Program-made: the position numbers and the translations under genes
Shown: positions 1 to 13,299 of the stretch, in pieces
Layout of the letters: each line of letters starts with the position of its first letter
How positions within the stretch are numbered: position 1 is the stretch's first letter
DNA from: Taenia hydatigena
Taxonomy: Eukaryota; Platyhelminthes; Cestoda; Cyclophyllidea; Taeniidae
Reading direction: 5' to 3'
NCBI GenBank assembly: GCA_036345935.2
Contig: JADWOT020000002.1
Span: 3,184,153-3,248,152 of the forward strand
DNA length: 64,000 bases
The notes under the pieces: generated by a model
What the model was told of the DNA's origin: nothing
What the model saw: only the letters and a program-made list of their open reading frames with translations
Databases searched by the model: none

Positions 1-3000
1 TGTGATTAAACGCTGCCAATCATATGTTGCGAGGTAGATATCAAATAAACCCGGATTGCTAAGGCAAGGCATGGTCTTCATATTTCACTCCCTCTCCTCC
101 TTTCTCTATGCTTGATGCCGATTTTCAAAATGTCCTAATTTGACATCTCAGGAAGTTAAAACTTATCTCCGCATTCGCATGCATTCAAGTGAGCTAGCAA
201 ACATTGGACCGGTTTATTGCATCTGAAACATATGCTTCCGCAGCTGGACGTATGACCTCGCACAACTTATAAACTTTTGGTAGGTAGTGCGCTGTCACCC
301 TACTGGTTCACTTCTATGCATGCACTTGCGGGACTTTTTCTCTTGCTCAAAGGTAAGGACTTGATGGGAGCGGAAAGTGGACCCTGGAAGGTCATGCATA
401 AGACCCTACTACTGCATTAGGGGCCTATCCATTCACGTTGTGATTCTTTTTTCTCCATCGCTTTTGTTGATTGGAGTGCCGAATAAATCCGCGACTCTCA
501 CTACCAACATCTCCATTGCTAACGATGTCCACGATGAGCACCAACCTGACCGGTGGCTTCATCAAGCTAGAACCGTAGTGTACCGTGAATGCCGCCTAGA
601 AAGTGACTTGTATCCGATTTACTTCTCTCTGACCCCAAAGCATTGGTGTAGAGAAGAGAAAATGCAGCTTCAGCATGAACCTCACTTTATATCTGGACCC
701 TGAATGCACTCCATTAGCCCATAATAACGTTTTCTGTACATTTTTAATTTGCTTAACGCATGTTTATCTGACCATGCCAGCCATGGCATGGACACGACAT
801 TTCTGCCTACACTTTTTTCAGTTCGGACTTATAACGTACACTAATAACAAACGAAAAATTGGTGTGGAGGTCTACTTTAGACAAGAATCTCTAAGTCAAA
901 TCATGTAAACCATCCACCCGTGAAAGTTGCTAAATTAAATCAAGCAATATTAGTACACTTTTAAATATGTTTCACTGCATAAATGTTATCGATAAGGTTA
1001 AACAAAATTTGGAAAGACATTGCATACTAACTGTCGATGTTACCATAATAAGCAAGTTGAGTGTTACGCTTTAAAGTCCCGATCATTTTGAAGTCTCTTA
1101 CGTCACGTCTGATAATGTTAGGTGCAAATTTTCTGCTGCCCCGTGGCTATTGGAAGGAAGTAGTGCCAATATTGTCTGATCTACAACATTCATCTCATTA
1201 TTTTCAATTTAGAAGCAACCATAACAGAAAAGGGCAAAAGAATCCCCTCTCTCGCATTGCTTTCATTGGAGCCAAGGAAACCCTCAGACCTAGCAAATAA
1301 GTTAAGTCGCTCGCTACAATACTTTGTTTGCTTGAACTATCGGTTTCGGTCAGGGTTACAGAGGTGGCCATATTGACCTAGCTGCATAGACTGACATTTG
1401 GACCATGCCAGCAGCTTATTTGCCTCTGTCTATTGAATAGGTAAATTCTGCCCTAGTATTCTGCCTTCTTTTGCCTTCGAGCAAGCCTCAAAGCGCTACG
1501 CTCACAGCTTAGCTAATCTTGAAGTCGACCGAATCGTTCTAACTGCAGTAAAAGCCGACTATCAAGACCTTCCAACTAACAAAACTGCAAGTCTCTCGCA
1601 AGGAGTAATCACATTTGAGAAACTATATCCCCAAAAACTGAGCAGTGTTTGTTCGGAAGTATTTGCAGATCAGGTTAGAGTTTGGTCCTACGTCGGAAAG
1701 AAAACACCACCCCTCAGGTAATCTGGTGTTTGTGATTATGAACACTTTGTTATCACTTGCTAGAAAGGGTTTCAATTTGAGCTCCTACACTCGTAATATC
1801 TCGCAAAGAGAATGGCGGAGCATTATATCCATCATCTACCCATAAACTTTTAATTAGATTGCCATGAATTTTATAATAAATAAAACAATTTGAAACCTCG
1901 CCATAACAAGCGGATATGCAGATGGATTTAAAATATCAGTTAAAACTCCTGATTGAGTGCTAGAATGGGAGAGCCATCACGATGCTTCTGCATATATGCC
2001 AGCATTGCCTTTTTTCACGTGCGGTTCACTAAATGGTAGTGTGGCTATATATGCCTGACCTAATCCGATTCGCGATGGTTGACTTGCTTATGCAGCAACA
2101 TGCATGGAAATGTGCACAATAAAACACAAAATTATAAAAACCTACGACGGCAACAATGACTGCAGCAGACTGCCATTTTTGACTTTTGGCAACAATGGAA
2201 ACACGATATTCCCATTTCTGCAGTTCAGTACAGTCGTCTGTTTTGCTTAAGCCGTGACATGGAAAGCAAATAAGAACCTATGAAATAAGAGGGACGTTGA
2301 CATGATTTTTTGTCACACTTTCTCCAAAACCGACATCAATTTGATTCGCGTATGCCTAATTTAACGGTTTTTATTGCATCCTTAGAGCTTTTCAGCTCAG
2401 ACCAGATTTCCGGAGTTAAGGACTGCGATTATTTAGTGCACTCTAAAGTGACGTTTAAATGGTGAATAGGACTTCAGGAAGTGAGCATGTAATCTGGTTT
2501 CTGACCGAGATTAGTCAACCGCGAATTTCATATCGCCATTCACAGCATTCTCAAGCGTGACAAATTTCCGACCAATCTTCTTGATTAAAATAAACACGTG
2601 CTGGCAGCAATACAGGGTTTACTCACGGTCTTTGAATAAAATGCAAATTATCCTGCTACATTGTAGTGCATTGCAGTTCACCATCCAGAACTACAATGAG
2701 GCGTCAAATACGGTGATGTCAAACAATGCGCCACTTCTACATACGATAGCGGATGCGATCGAGTCAACATTGTGGGAGCCAGAAGGGCAATAATGAGGCT
2801 AATAACGCCTAACGATATCCAGACAGTCAAAGCACAGACAAACTGGTCCAGCGTGAAAAATGCATATCTTTTACACGAGTGACTACTTATCCTCCTTCCA
2901 AACGAGAGCCCATTGTGTGCATGCCATTACTTAGAAAGATTGGTTAGCCCTGATAGTGGGCCCGAGATTGCATTCAACTCAGTTCTCAAGACCCGGTGAT

Positions 3001-6000
3001 CTCTTGACTAAGAAACAGACGCTCTTGTAGTGGCATTAACCTCTGCAAAATAAGGACTGATTAAAAATAGGCACCAGAAAACCCTTAATCATCGAAGCAT
3101 TTTAATTATCTTGGAGGCAAAGATGCCAAAGGCCAAAAAGAACAACAGATACAAAGCTTTGGCACTGCTTTGTTTGAGGCCACATACATCCTTATGTGTA
3201 TCAGTTACGTCGCGATATCTAAAGCCTCGCTACACTCTATGGACACCGAACCAGACTGTTTGGAACACTACTTGACTCCTCCGGCCCCCTGCTTTCCGAT
3301 TTCGGAGAGTCACATCTGGATTTATCACCCTCGAGATACCGAATCCTGGCGAATTATACATTACACATTTTAGAGCACTTAATGCTAATGTCCAAGTTGT
3401 GAATTACATTGAAGCACCTAAAGCAACAGAAATCAGTGAGCTAATGCTTGCGATTTCACTCGCCAACTCCTTTCGGTGGTCGCACTTTCTACTTCATAGC
3501 ATATAATCATTTAGTGGGCTGCATGGTATGCTTGTTAGCGGTGCTGATATTTACAGCTTTTACAGTCAATCACTCTTCATGTGCTACTTGATGCGCCTAG
3601 TAGGATATATATTTCTTATTTTGGAGAGGAGGAAGGCACTGTCATGGCTTCTGACTCCGGCCTAACCCGCCTAGTTTTCTGAACCCTCTCTATTTGCGTG
3701 GCGGTAGCCCTTGCTTACACTTTCGCCTCATTTAGTGTGATATAAATGCTAAATCACTAATTGGAACCCCATATTCAATAAACCTCTGCTCACTGCAAGG
3801 CTTCCATGGTACAGGGAAAGTATCAGGTGCCACACACTAGTGCTCATTTAACAACCATAATAGAACTTCGCGTGGTCAAAATCAGCTATAAAATTGCAAA
3901 TGTTTATTACTTCTAGGCTCAGTCTTTCGTGTTTTGAATTCGCTGATTCTTGCACGTTTTCGTGCGCATCATTACACCAGTCATGATTGCCCTCTTAAAC
4001 TTATCTCAATTATGATTCTACTCACTGGGAACAGGTTGGAATGGCTGCCTGATGGCAATAGAATAGAGGAGGTAGGTAAATGTATTAATAAGGGATGCTA
4101 CACTGTTTACGCCGTAGTCACCACTCAAGATCCTAAGCGAGTGTGACATGGAACCCGTATTCGAACAAATGCCATTGGCAAATGGCTTGACAGCGTACAA
4201 CTATTCACAGCGGTCAAACGAGGGTGGATTAATGCGAGCGAATGCAAATGAATAGAGCTGGACTTATTCTAACGTAAAGGCTTAGTCCTGCCTTGTGTGA
4301 GTTGATCATACTCAATTAGTATTATCACAGGCCGCAAGGGAGTCTTCAGCATATACAACTTTTGCCGCATTTTGGGGAAATTTTTATTGTTACAGGCCAT
4401 ACTTTGCCATGTTTTGACCTACAGTTTCACCTGTGTGTGCAGGCACAACATGCACGGTTTTCTGTTACTTAACTATATGGATAGATGCAAATCGAAATGG
4501 GAACATCGTTTTGGCAAACCACGTGGCCCTGATGTTATGAAACGCTGCACAGATCTACTTTCATGGGTCATGAGACGCGTAAGATAGACCTAGATCTGCA
4601 TGCAGATCCGCAGGTGGCGGATACGCAACTCTAAAAGGTTGAAGCAGGTGGCTGGACCCAGCTGAGTTGACGAGGTGGAAAAACAAAATTAGATGGTGTA
4701 TAGGCTTGCAACGGACTCTGTGGCGCATAGAGATTAATTATCCTTAGTTATGACTTGTAACAATGTTGTCAATTAATGCATAGCAGGTCTTATCATAATT
4801 ATCAAGTTCACCAACTACAATTGTTCAGCCGCGCTTCATAAATATTGTAAACAGCAGATGTCACACTTTCGCACAGGTGGTACGCATCCTAGTGCAACAT
4901 GACGCCCACATTCTAACGGTAAATATAATACACCGGAATGCATAGATTGCTTATTTTACTTTTGGTTTTGTTATAAGGACCGCCTTCAGTCCTGGCCATT
5001 GTTTCGCCTTCGCAATGGGCAAGCCTCTTTACTTTGCTCTTTACGATTTTGCACGTCAAAAGTGCATTTAACTCCTCGAATTTCCTCAAGTGCAACAAAG
5101 GACAAGTTACTCACAGAACTTGTATTCGAAGCATAAGACAGGATTTGGTGCTGCTGGTACTATGGCAGAGGCCTAGTAGAAGGGCTTGTTGGAACTTTCA
5201 CTTTCCTTAGTCTCGCACATTGGTAACACTTGCCAATTCTTGCACTGGTGAATCAATCGTGGCTTTGCCAAAATCGCTGATGAAAGGAAGTGGTTTGCAC
5301 GAGTCTGCTAAAATCACCTATTTCAGGTAAGTTAACAGTTAACCTCTTTTGAGTTGAACAATTAAGAAGAAGGGTGCAGAGACTGTATGTTGATTTCGTG
5401 TAATTATGGGGATAAAGTAAGCATTGGATGATTTGCAATGCCTCTTTTTCCTTCAAGCACACGGACACAATGCGTAAAAGAAACACAAGTGCTGCAGAAA
5501 GCGATTACTATTAAGATTAACTTGAAAGGCCTGTGCGGTTGCAAATTGACCAAGTAGTTGCAAAATGTTGCACTGAGATATTGTTAGAAACATTGAAAGG
5601 CGTAGCAGTAGTCTCAAAAGCTACGCCAAAGAAGCCCGTGAGGCTGACCAATAATTATGGAATTGATGACCCCACATAACTTCTGACATGCCTTTGCTTT
5701 AAAAGAGCTCGAACAATGTCGCTGATACCGACACTTGCAACCCCTGAAGTTTGCATAGAGCTGTGTCCACTTACTTTCCTGGTTGACATTAGTGCATCAC
5801 CTTCTGTGAAAAGCAGTGCCATGAGTCCTTGCACTGCCAATTGACCAGTAGGAAGAAGAACACTATGCTGGAATGAGAATTACTGACCAACACTATCAAC
5901 AACATCAACAATGGCACCGATCCTGTCTCACGTCATCATGGCGAAATAAGAAGAACTCTGTGAGGAGTAAACACGAATTGATGCATGCCTATGTTAAAGT

Positions 6001-8860
6001 GATTTCTAAACAGTTCAAATCGGCTTTGGTCCAACGCACTAGCGCCACACCGCAGGAAGGTATTCGCATAATGGTGTCGCAAAGCGAATCCATATTGTGA
6101 GATGCCACCATGCGAATGGGGACCCCATAGGGCCTTTGTCATACCTCCAACGTCTGCCAATCAAAAATCAGCTGCCGCAATTAAGCAGCACTGCAACAAA
6201 TTCCCCACCATTTCCTTGGCTTAACGTAATTCAAGCTTGAAGAGGGGCTTAAGTTACTCCGGGCTTACACTAGGTAAAACAGCACCAGAGTCGTAACACC
6301 ATACCACATACCGACAGTGTAATGAAGCACAAAGAATAGGCAGGGTAGTAGTGAGGCAAACAGGTACGGAAAAATTGGCAAGGGGATCAGCAGACATAGG
6401 CGGCCGAGTAGACAGGTCTACAAGCAAAGAAACCAACAGATCAAACTACCTCATCCTGCCAATCTGCTCAAGCCTGTACTAGCCCGATACCCAAATGAAC
6501 AGACGGAAAATGTGTGCAGGTAAACAAGCACATCAGGTGCGTTCTCGGACAATGCAACAAGAGTAAACAAACTCGCACATTTGCTCACGCCCTCAGCGGC
6601 CGATAATTAGCCATTGGTCGTCAAAAATACTTACTTGTGTGAGCACGTTGTAGTCATAGAAGGAGCCGTCACACTATTGCAGTGATGGGAGTAAACGCGT
6701 CGATGGTGGTTGCGTGCTGTCTGCAAAGCGATCTTAATAACGCTACATCCCCAAGGAGCACTATTTTTCAATGAGGTTACCAAGGGCTATCATCTCAAGA
6801 AGCACCTTGTAGTAAGTTGCATGCGGATCGGCGACTTGGACGGAGAGCACTACTCATAGTCATATTAGCACATTGCAATGTCAATAGCACGATTACATGT
6901 CAATGAGCAAAAAGTGCTAGCCTACCAACAATTACTACCCACCAGCATTGGATGGAGGCGCCTTAGCAAATAGCGGCAGTGAGTGCAATAGCGCAAACGC
7001 CTGTTTAGGATTCACAAAAACAAAAGGTTAAAGAAAGAATCGCGAGTGAAAGAAGTAGATTAAAAGAAGGCAAGTTAATCTTAAGCCGCACAAGTGGAAT
7101 TTACGTCGCCTGATTCCATCCAATCGACAGCATCTGCTGCAATCGCGAAAGGATGCACTCAATGACGGAAGAGGCCATTCGTCAAAAAAGGGAAGAAGAT
7201 AAAATGCGAACCCAATTTTAGTGCTTTTCGAATGTATACTCTTTAATGCTTATGCTCATTCAACGCCTTTTATCCATTCGCTAACACTTTTTAACTATAT
7301 CTATGATTGAAATTCTCAGCCTACGACATCGTGAATGCAGAGCCCACTGCGCCCAGCTTTGCAGACCTCTCCCGGTCTCATCGAACACTGCTTGCCAAAC
7401 ACTGGACTCCGAAATGCATCTAAAAACACAGACCAGTCTCAGCAAAATGCTTGCATGTCTTTCAGACTCTCGGAGGGGTAAAGAAGGCACGCTACACCTT
7501 GGGTACATTCATCGTCATTTCTCGTGACAGATTTCAAAAATTCCACTCACATTCATGCGTACCGACATACTCGGCCTGCAATGGTCTCCTTATGCATGGC
7601 GAAGCACAATAAGAATTTGATCAACGAACTTAAGTACAGGAAAGACCTGTGATGATTTGCCAAATAGAGCTGCATCTGGCGCATAGCTTAACGATAGTGT
7701 AAAGGGCATTCCGATGTTTTGTTCGCAGCAGAACCTCTAGCACTTCCTTTTCTATCTGTCGCGATGGTGTGCTCTGCAGAAGGCGAGATTCATTCGTTCG
7801 GAGAAAAAAGGCAGGCCCAAACATCATTCCGTTGAGTGCTGTAACAGCATCCGCATCCAACCCAATGAGCGCAATAGATTCGCAAAATGTACATGGTATT
7901 AATGTGAATAATGCAGCCATAGTAACGCGGTTAAGAGGACTTAGCAATTACAATCAAATGCGAGTTCCCTTTTTAATGCATTTATGCCTAAAATTTCGGC
8001 CACCTGGATAAAATGATTGCTTAGCCGGACTTATGTCTACAATTTTTTTTCAAAAGTTGTGCGAAAATTATCGCATTGAAATCACTTACCATTTACGCTT
8101 CGTACAGATAATTTATTGTGCCCGACGTTCCCGCCGGATATCCATTAACTAAAGAACCCTACAAACATGGATTTAGTTGGTCTTCACTGAGTAATGCATT
8201 TTGTAACTGTTATCCTAATAATAGCCTAGCAGTTGAAATAGGACAGCAATGAAGTAAGTGCAGGCCTATGCATTACGGCACGCATAGCAGAACGGCAACT
8301 ATCGGCAGCATGATTTATCGCTGCATCTTGAGGGATACCCCTGCATGTTTTAATAAGTTCCTTTGCAAATTAACTTTGATTAGAACCTTTTGTATGCCTA
8401 ATTTACCACGAATGCGATGTTATCGCCTCTGAAACGGAGAGCAGGAACCAGTAAACAGTGCGTAACCTCCACCGCAACGTAAATGTGACTCGTTATATGG
8501 GGCGGAAAATGTTGGAAATTACCCTGAGAAAGACGAAGCACATGATGGAATGTACTGATTTCTGGGCAGATTCTTTTGAATAAAGTGCTCTTTTGTGCAA
8601 TTTGCTGATTTTCAGCAAGTTCTTAAAATTTTCACGAAGTAAGGCAACAACGCTATTGAATTTTACAGCAAAACGTGGGGCAATATGATGATGTCATGTA
8701 ATGCATTCGGTCAATTAAATTGCGAATTTCTCGAATTGAGTGCGTTTACGATCACGTGAATTGACTTGTATTAGTCGACGCTATAACTTGGTCATTGGCT
8801 GATGCTTGAGCAGGGACTGACAACTACGGTACATGGATGCGATGTGGACTTTAGTGTTTT
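1..8860. other. No gene supported
   Basis: Apart from the repeat fragment at 1315-1515 I see only short, overlapping open frames with no recognisable domain. The frame 4372-4587 begins with a signal-peptide-like run (MGKFLLLQAILCHVL) and encodes 71 residues. The frame at 7630-7947 on the minus strand (105 residues) is longer but not recognised. Neither has a promoter or splice context that I could support. Confidence 0.5.
1315..1515 (+). repeat. Dispersed repeat fragment
   Basis: Matches the reverse complement of 49710-49905. Shared strings include cggtttcggtca, cagaggtggcc, catgccagcagctta and ccttcttttgccttc, in the same order and spacing. The ends of this copy were not resolved. Confidence 0.75.
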
Positions 8861-8869
8861 TTATCAAAT

Positions 8870-10611
8870 ATGTCATCAGGCGGATGGATGGCATAAATAA
8901 TGTGGCAGCGATCCTTCTCCCGTCCGTTGTCTAAACGCTGCTACATAAATGCTACTGCCTAATATTATTCAGCAAAGAATGGAAAATGATGCATTTAGCG
9001 AATCAAAATTATGCTTAACATTTTACGCTTCCAAAAGTCGTTATTGCAACTGGATTGTTTCCATCAAAACATCCTTGCAAAGGCTGCCAGAGGCAAAATT
9101 CATCAATTCGGATATCTGGCGACATTATTAGTAACTGCATTTCAATGAGATTTTTCGTCACGCTTCAACAGCTTGCATCAGATTCTAAGAGGAGAGCGCA
9201 CCAAAAAACACGGAACCATAAAGAGTCTAGTGAGTTTAACCCTCTGCGTTAGCTTTTTCAGAAAGCATTTGTGTCGTCGCGATGACAGACTTTTGGCGAA
9301 GTGGGTCTTAAGGGCGGAATATCAGCGTTTACGTAGGTAGATAGGGTTACGCAGTCAACCCCTCCTACATGCCTCATTGCAGGGTCCATATTTGTTGGGA
9401 TGATTATTTGGCATAACGGCATCCTTTGTGAAGTCGTGCAATGCTTTGCGTTCCCGCTTTTACGCGGACATACCACATGATATTATTTTGTGGTCAGATG
9501 AGGCCACTGTGCATACTAATTTCATCGTGTCTACTTTGTTGGCTGTTTTCGGCAACAAAGTGTCGTACCTTGACTGTGTTGCCTCGTCGGTTGTACCTTA
9601 GTAGAGGTTCCGAACAAAAGCGCACACACAGATCCGTGAAATTCCTCTTATTAATCCTGACTCCTTTGTGCAGCCTACCATTATAATACACAAACGATAT
9701 GTTGGGTTATTTATTCACCCATCCATTCATCCACCCCTTGTTTTTAAATAGGAGAATAGGGCACATTTCACCCTCTCAATCGCTTAACCAAACATCTAAC
9801 TGTTTTACTTTAAAGCAACCATTGTGTCTTTCACAGCTGCGTAGCTATTTGCATGAGTGCATTTCACACACTTCCAAACAACTACCACGTTTCAATTGCA
9901 ATTTCATTTTCTTACCAAAAGGCAAATGTATGGAGAACTCGCTTTGAAAAGCGGGCACAAGTGAGTGAATGGTTTGTAATATAAGGCCTGTTTAAAGATG
10001 GTAACTAGCCAAGCTGATGAGATTTCCAAACCCGAAAAGAAAATGGAGTTTGATTACGCATAATGAAGAAGGCTCTGGTGCTATATCGTGAATCTGTTTT
10101 AAAGTTAAATATAGCATTTTCACTGCCAAATCCCAGCATTTACATGCAGAATAAGCATGGCACGAGTTGGCCAGTGATGGGCGAATGCGCCAGAAATGCC
10201 GCCACATGTGTGCCACAAACCAATGTGGAGTGACAAATTGGACCGCACAGATGGCAAGTAAGAGACATACAGAGTTCACACAATTACTTTAGCCTTCCTG
10301 ATCGCCCAGGATGTGAGGGTGGGAAACGTGTAAACAAAGCCTCAATTTGTGTGACAACATGTGTTGAAGAACAATCTGGACAGCATGGGCGGCATGTTAT
10401 ATAACAGCTGAATTTACCCATATAATTACATCTTAGAATACACACATGCCTCGGGGGTAAATGTAAGTGTCAGCAATGTTGAGACATCTAAGGTAGAAGT
10501 CAGAGAAGATGGAAAATCAGTATCGCCTCAATGGTATACGATAGTGCTGCAGAATGTACGAACGTAATTGCGACGGCAAACACACACCGGTCTCATGGTT
10601 GTGGGTGTAAG
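8870..10611 (+). repeat. R1 repeat, left terminal region and start of array
   Basis: Reading outward, this segment matches the reverse complement of about 40190-42120. Matching points include 9234-9251 with 41473-41490, the cttttacgcgg segment near 9458, and the region near 8880-9080 with 41920-42110. The 143-bp periodicity begins near 10194 (cores at about 10194, 10343 and 10474). Neither strand shows an intact transposase. The longest frames (for example 9441-9686) are matched by a shorter frame in the other copy but resemble no family I know. Confidence 0.8.
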
Positions 10612-10612
10612 N
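10612..10612. other. Single ambiguous base (N) at the outer edge of the palindrome
   Basis: The only non-ACGT symbol in the window. It lies exactly where the 143-bp array (last full core at 10474) breaks off and the left palindrome arm begins. At the other R1 copy the equivalent sequence (39211-39230) continues without interruption into the next unit. The N therefore probably marks an assembly join or an unresolved breakpoint. Confidence 0.9.
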
Positions 10613-11599
10613 GCGGATGGGCAGCCTTGAGATATAAAGCTAACTTGGCAGGACCAAATCACACTCAAACGGCCCTGCAGTACCGATTAAGGACTGACTG
10701 TGACTGCCTGTTGGCTCCATCATCACGTCTAGTAGATTTCACATGCGGGAAGAAAATGATGCCTAGGAGGAAGGAGGCAAAAAGGCGACGTTTGCTAATA
10801 GATGAGTTCTAATATGAAATTGCGTCCATAGAACTACACTTGCGAAATTTCTTTAGACATCAGCGCTGTAGCGTGGTTAATGGGGGAAAATGCACCGAAA
10901 TGTGGATAGATATGCAAGACATGCAAATGTGCTTCAATGTAACGGAGGTCTTATCCGTTGTTGAGTCCGCAATTTTAACTCCCTCTCGTTGACGATCTCC
11001 AGCATAAGTGGACTTTGATTGACGAATGGATGCATCTCGATTCCTTTCATATGTCAAATCACCATAGTATTCTGAAATGCACTGCAAAGGACTTCGGTGC
11101 TGTAGCGTAAATTATCCTCCTTCAACAGACACTCGTAATTGCTGGAGGGGAGATATGGACTTCTCATTCGTCTTTGCCACTGCCTCAATGCATAGCAGCA
11201 TGTTATCTGCTGAAATGGCTATGGGTTGAGTCACACGTAATCAATCTAAAATTTCCTAGCCCTCAATGGCCTACTAGACAATAAAAAAATGATGCAAAAG
11301 CATGTAAGGCAAGTGTATTGTCTAGTCACAGCAATCAAGTCCTATTTCACAGAATTCGAAGGTGTGGAAGCGCTGTCAAGTTTGACATATCCCAGTTGCG
11401 ATGGTGTACTTTTTAACGGAAAGACAATTGGCGCATTTAGGCTCCACCTCACCCCGGATAAGTGGAAAATCTATCCTATCTTCCTATTTTGGCTAGCACG
11501 AAATGTGTTTGATTCCGCAAAACCTGCTGAGCTTCATTTTTCCATTTCATTCGGTGCTTTACTAGCGGAATTTCACCGTTTACTTACACTGATCTATCA

Positions 11600-11715
11600 A
11601 TGGTAGATAAAAGTGCCAGCAGTGCCACAATTTATGTGACACCAATCAGTGTGAAGGAGTAACCATGACCGCATAGATGACGTGATAGCTCTGTGTTCCA
11701 GCACAAGACCTCTTA
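11600..11715 (+). repeat. Isolated 143-bp-type unit in the left palindrome arm
   Basis: The stretch agtgccacaatttatgtgac, followed by accaatcagtgtgaaggagt, matches the array core and its next segment. It lies 1.6 kb away from the array. Its mirror is at about 16795-16890. Confidence 0.65.
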
Positions 11716-13299
11716 CATATGGCATTGTAGTTGTGCATTTTGTTGTAAGATGCCAGTAAAAGCGAACGCAAGCATTATTAACGGCCAGCCTCTCCCTCGG
11801 TTTCTTCCATTTTTAACTTGTGATTGTGTGCAAGGTTGAATGCTGCTATGCTGGAGCATGATGCTACATGGACCCACTTGAAATCCACACCGCACGTGGG
11901 CGCACCCAAAGCCAAGCATTTCTCAATTTAAACCGAGTGCTAAAAGCAAGCGTTCGGTGCGGTTTACTTAGGCGCTATAATCACGGCAAATAAATTAATC
12001 AGCCAAATGGCAGATGTTGTGGTTTCATTGTCAGCCAGATGGCTGTACTATGCAAGTTTCCACTACTTTGGCTAATACCTCAGGCGACAGCTTAGGTGTG
12101 CTTGATTGAAATGGCCCTCAATTCCATTGATCACTCACTAGAAGCGCAGTCGGCTAAAACATTGTGTTTCATGTTTATAGTCCATGCTTCGTTGCGGATC
12201 TTTCGCACTTAGGATGATTTGAATAAAGTTGCGTTTGTGAACTGCGACTTCGATCATTGTGATTTTACTTGTATTTGGCGTTCTCTTTGGGGAATAGCAT
12301 TTCATAGATCTCGTAAGGAGACTCCACCTCCAACCTCCGAAAGCATCAGCATTCGCGTGCACTGAGAAGCAGTTTGGGACTATATGCAATGCACATTCTT
12401 GCGAATAGGTCTCCGCCTAGTTATTGCGCGCAGATTAATAAATAAAATCAAGATTACTTTTAAAGTGCCTTTCGGTGTGCAGAAAGCCCTAATCAGTGGG
12501 CAAAGGCATGCGATGGCATTCGACCTTCCTTGCCACTACTAGTCAAGCTTTTCTTTAGTCTCCGACGCAAAACGCGTCCTTGAAAAAAGGACTACATATA
12601 GCGAGCTGCTTTATAGACAACGTTTGAAGTACAGGGGTTCCAAAAGGACCTGCAATCATGGATGTGCAGTTCCTACAGCCCACATTTCTCGACAATGTAA
12701 CGAGGCAAACGCAGAATTATGAGCGGAAATGGAAGCTGATTGACAAGATACATAGATACAAGTCGAAGATGTTGGATTAATATCTGCTAATGGGTGCGCA
12801 GCGTTAGCTCGACCACATTGGCGAAGTACTACGCCTTAAATCACCTAATTGTCGAATCACCAAGCCATTATAAGATGCGCTACAAAGGGCTGTGACACTG
12901 CGGCATTAATTAACCTCCATCATCAGACGCTATTAAATGTTGGGAGGGAGATATATGTTTTATTCGCTTTTACTACCTTAACCGTAATTGGAAGCATGGT
13001 GAAGTCCAGCGAAACTACGCTTGATTAGTCGAAAAGGTTGCCCAACAAGAAAAGCCGCATGTATAGGTAAAATTTTATTGCACAAGCATGCAAAATAGGC
13101 AAAATTTTAGATGCAAAAGTTTAGTGAAAATAGAGCAGCAATTCGGAAAATGTTAAGGACTGATGAACGATGCTGCAAACATAAAATATAAACTCGTATG
13201 AGTGCGTAATCTAGAGTACACCAACGAATTCGCTTAAAAAGGAATGCAACATAAACCACGGAAATCTACAGTAAATCTACTTTTAAAAATAAATATACC

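Noticed and set aside
9258..9686. Transposase fragment in the R1 end
   Set aside because: No DDE/D catalytic spacing or recognisable transposase motif in any frame. Frames in the two copies are broken differently.
10010..10050. Hammerhead ribozyme (ctgatga followed by gaaa), as known in flatworm satellites
   Set aside because: The stem II sequence between the two core boxes does not pair here or at 29950. The 143-bp unit itself lacks a ctgatga core.
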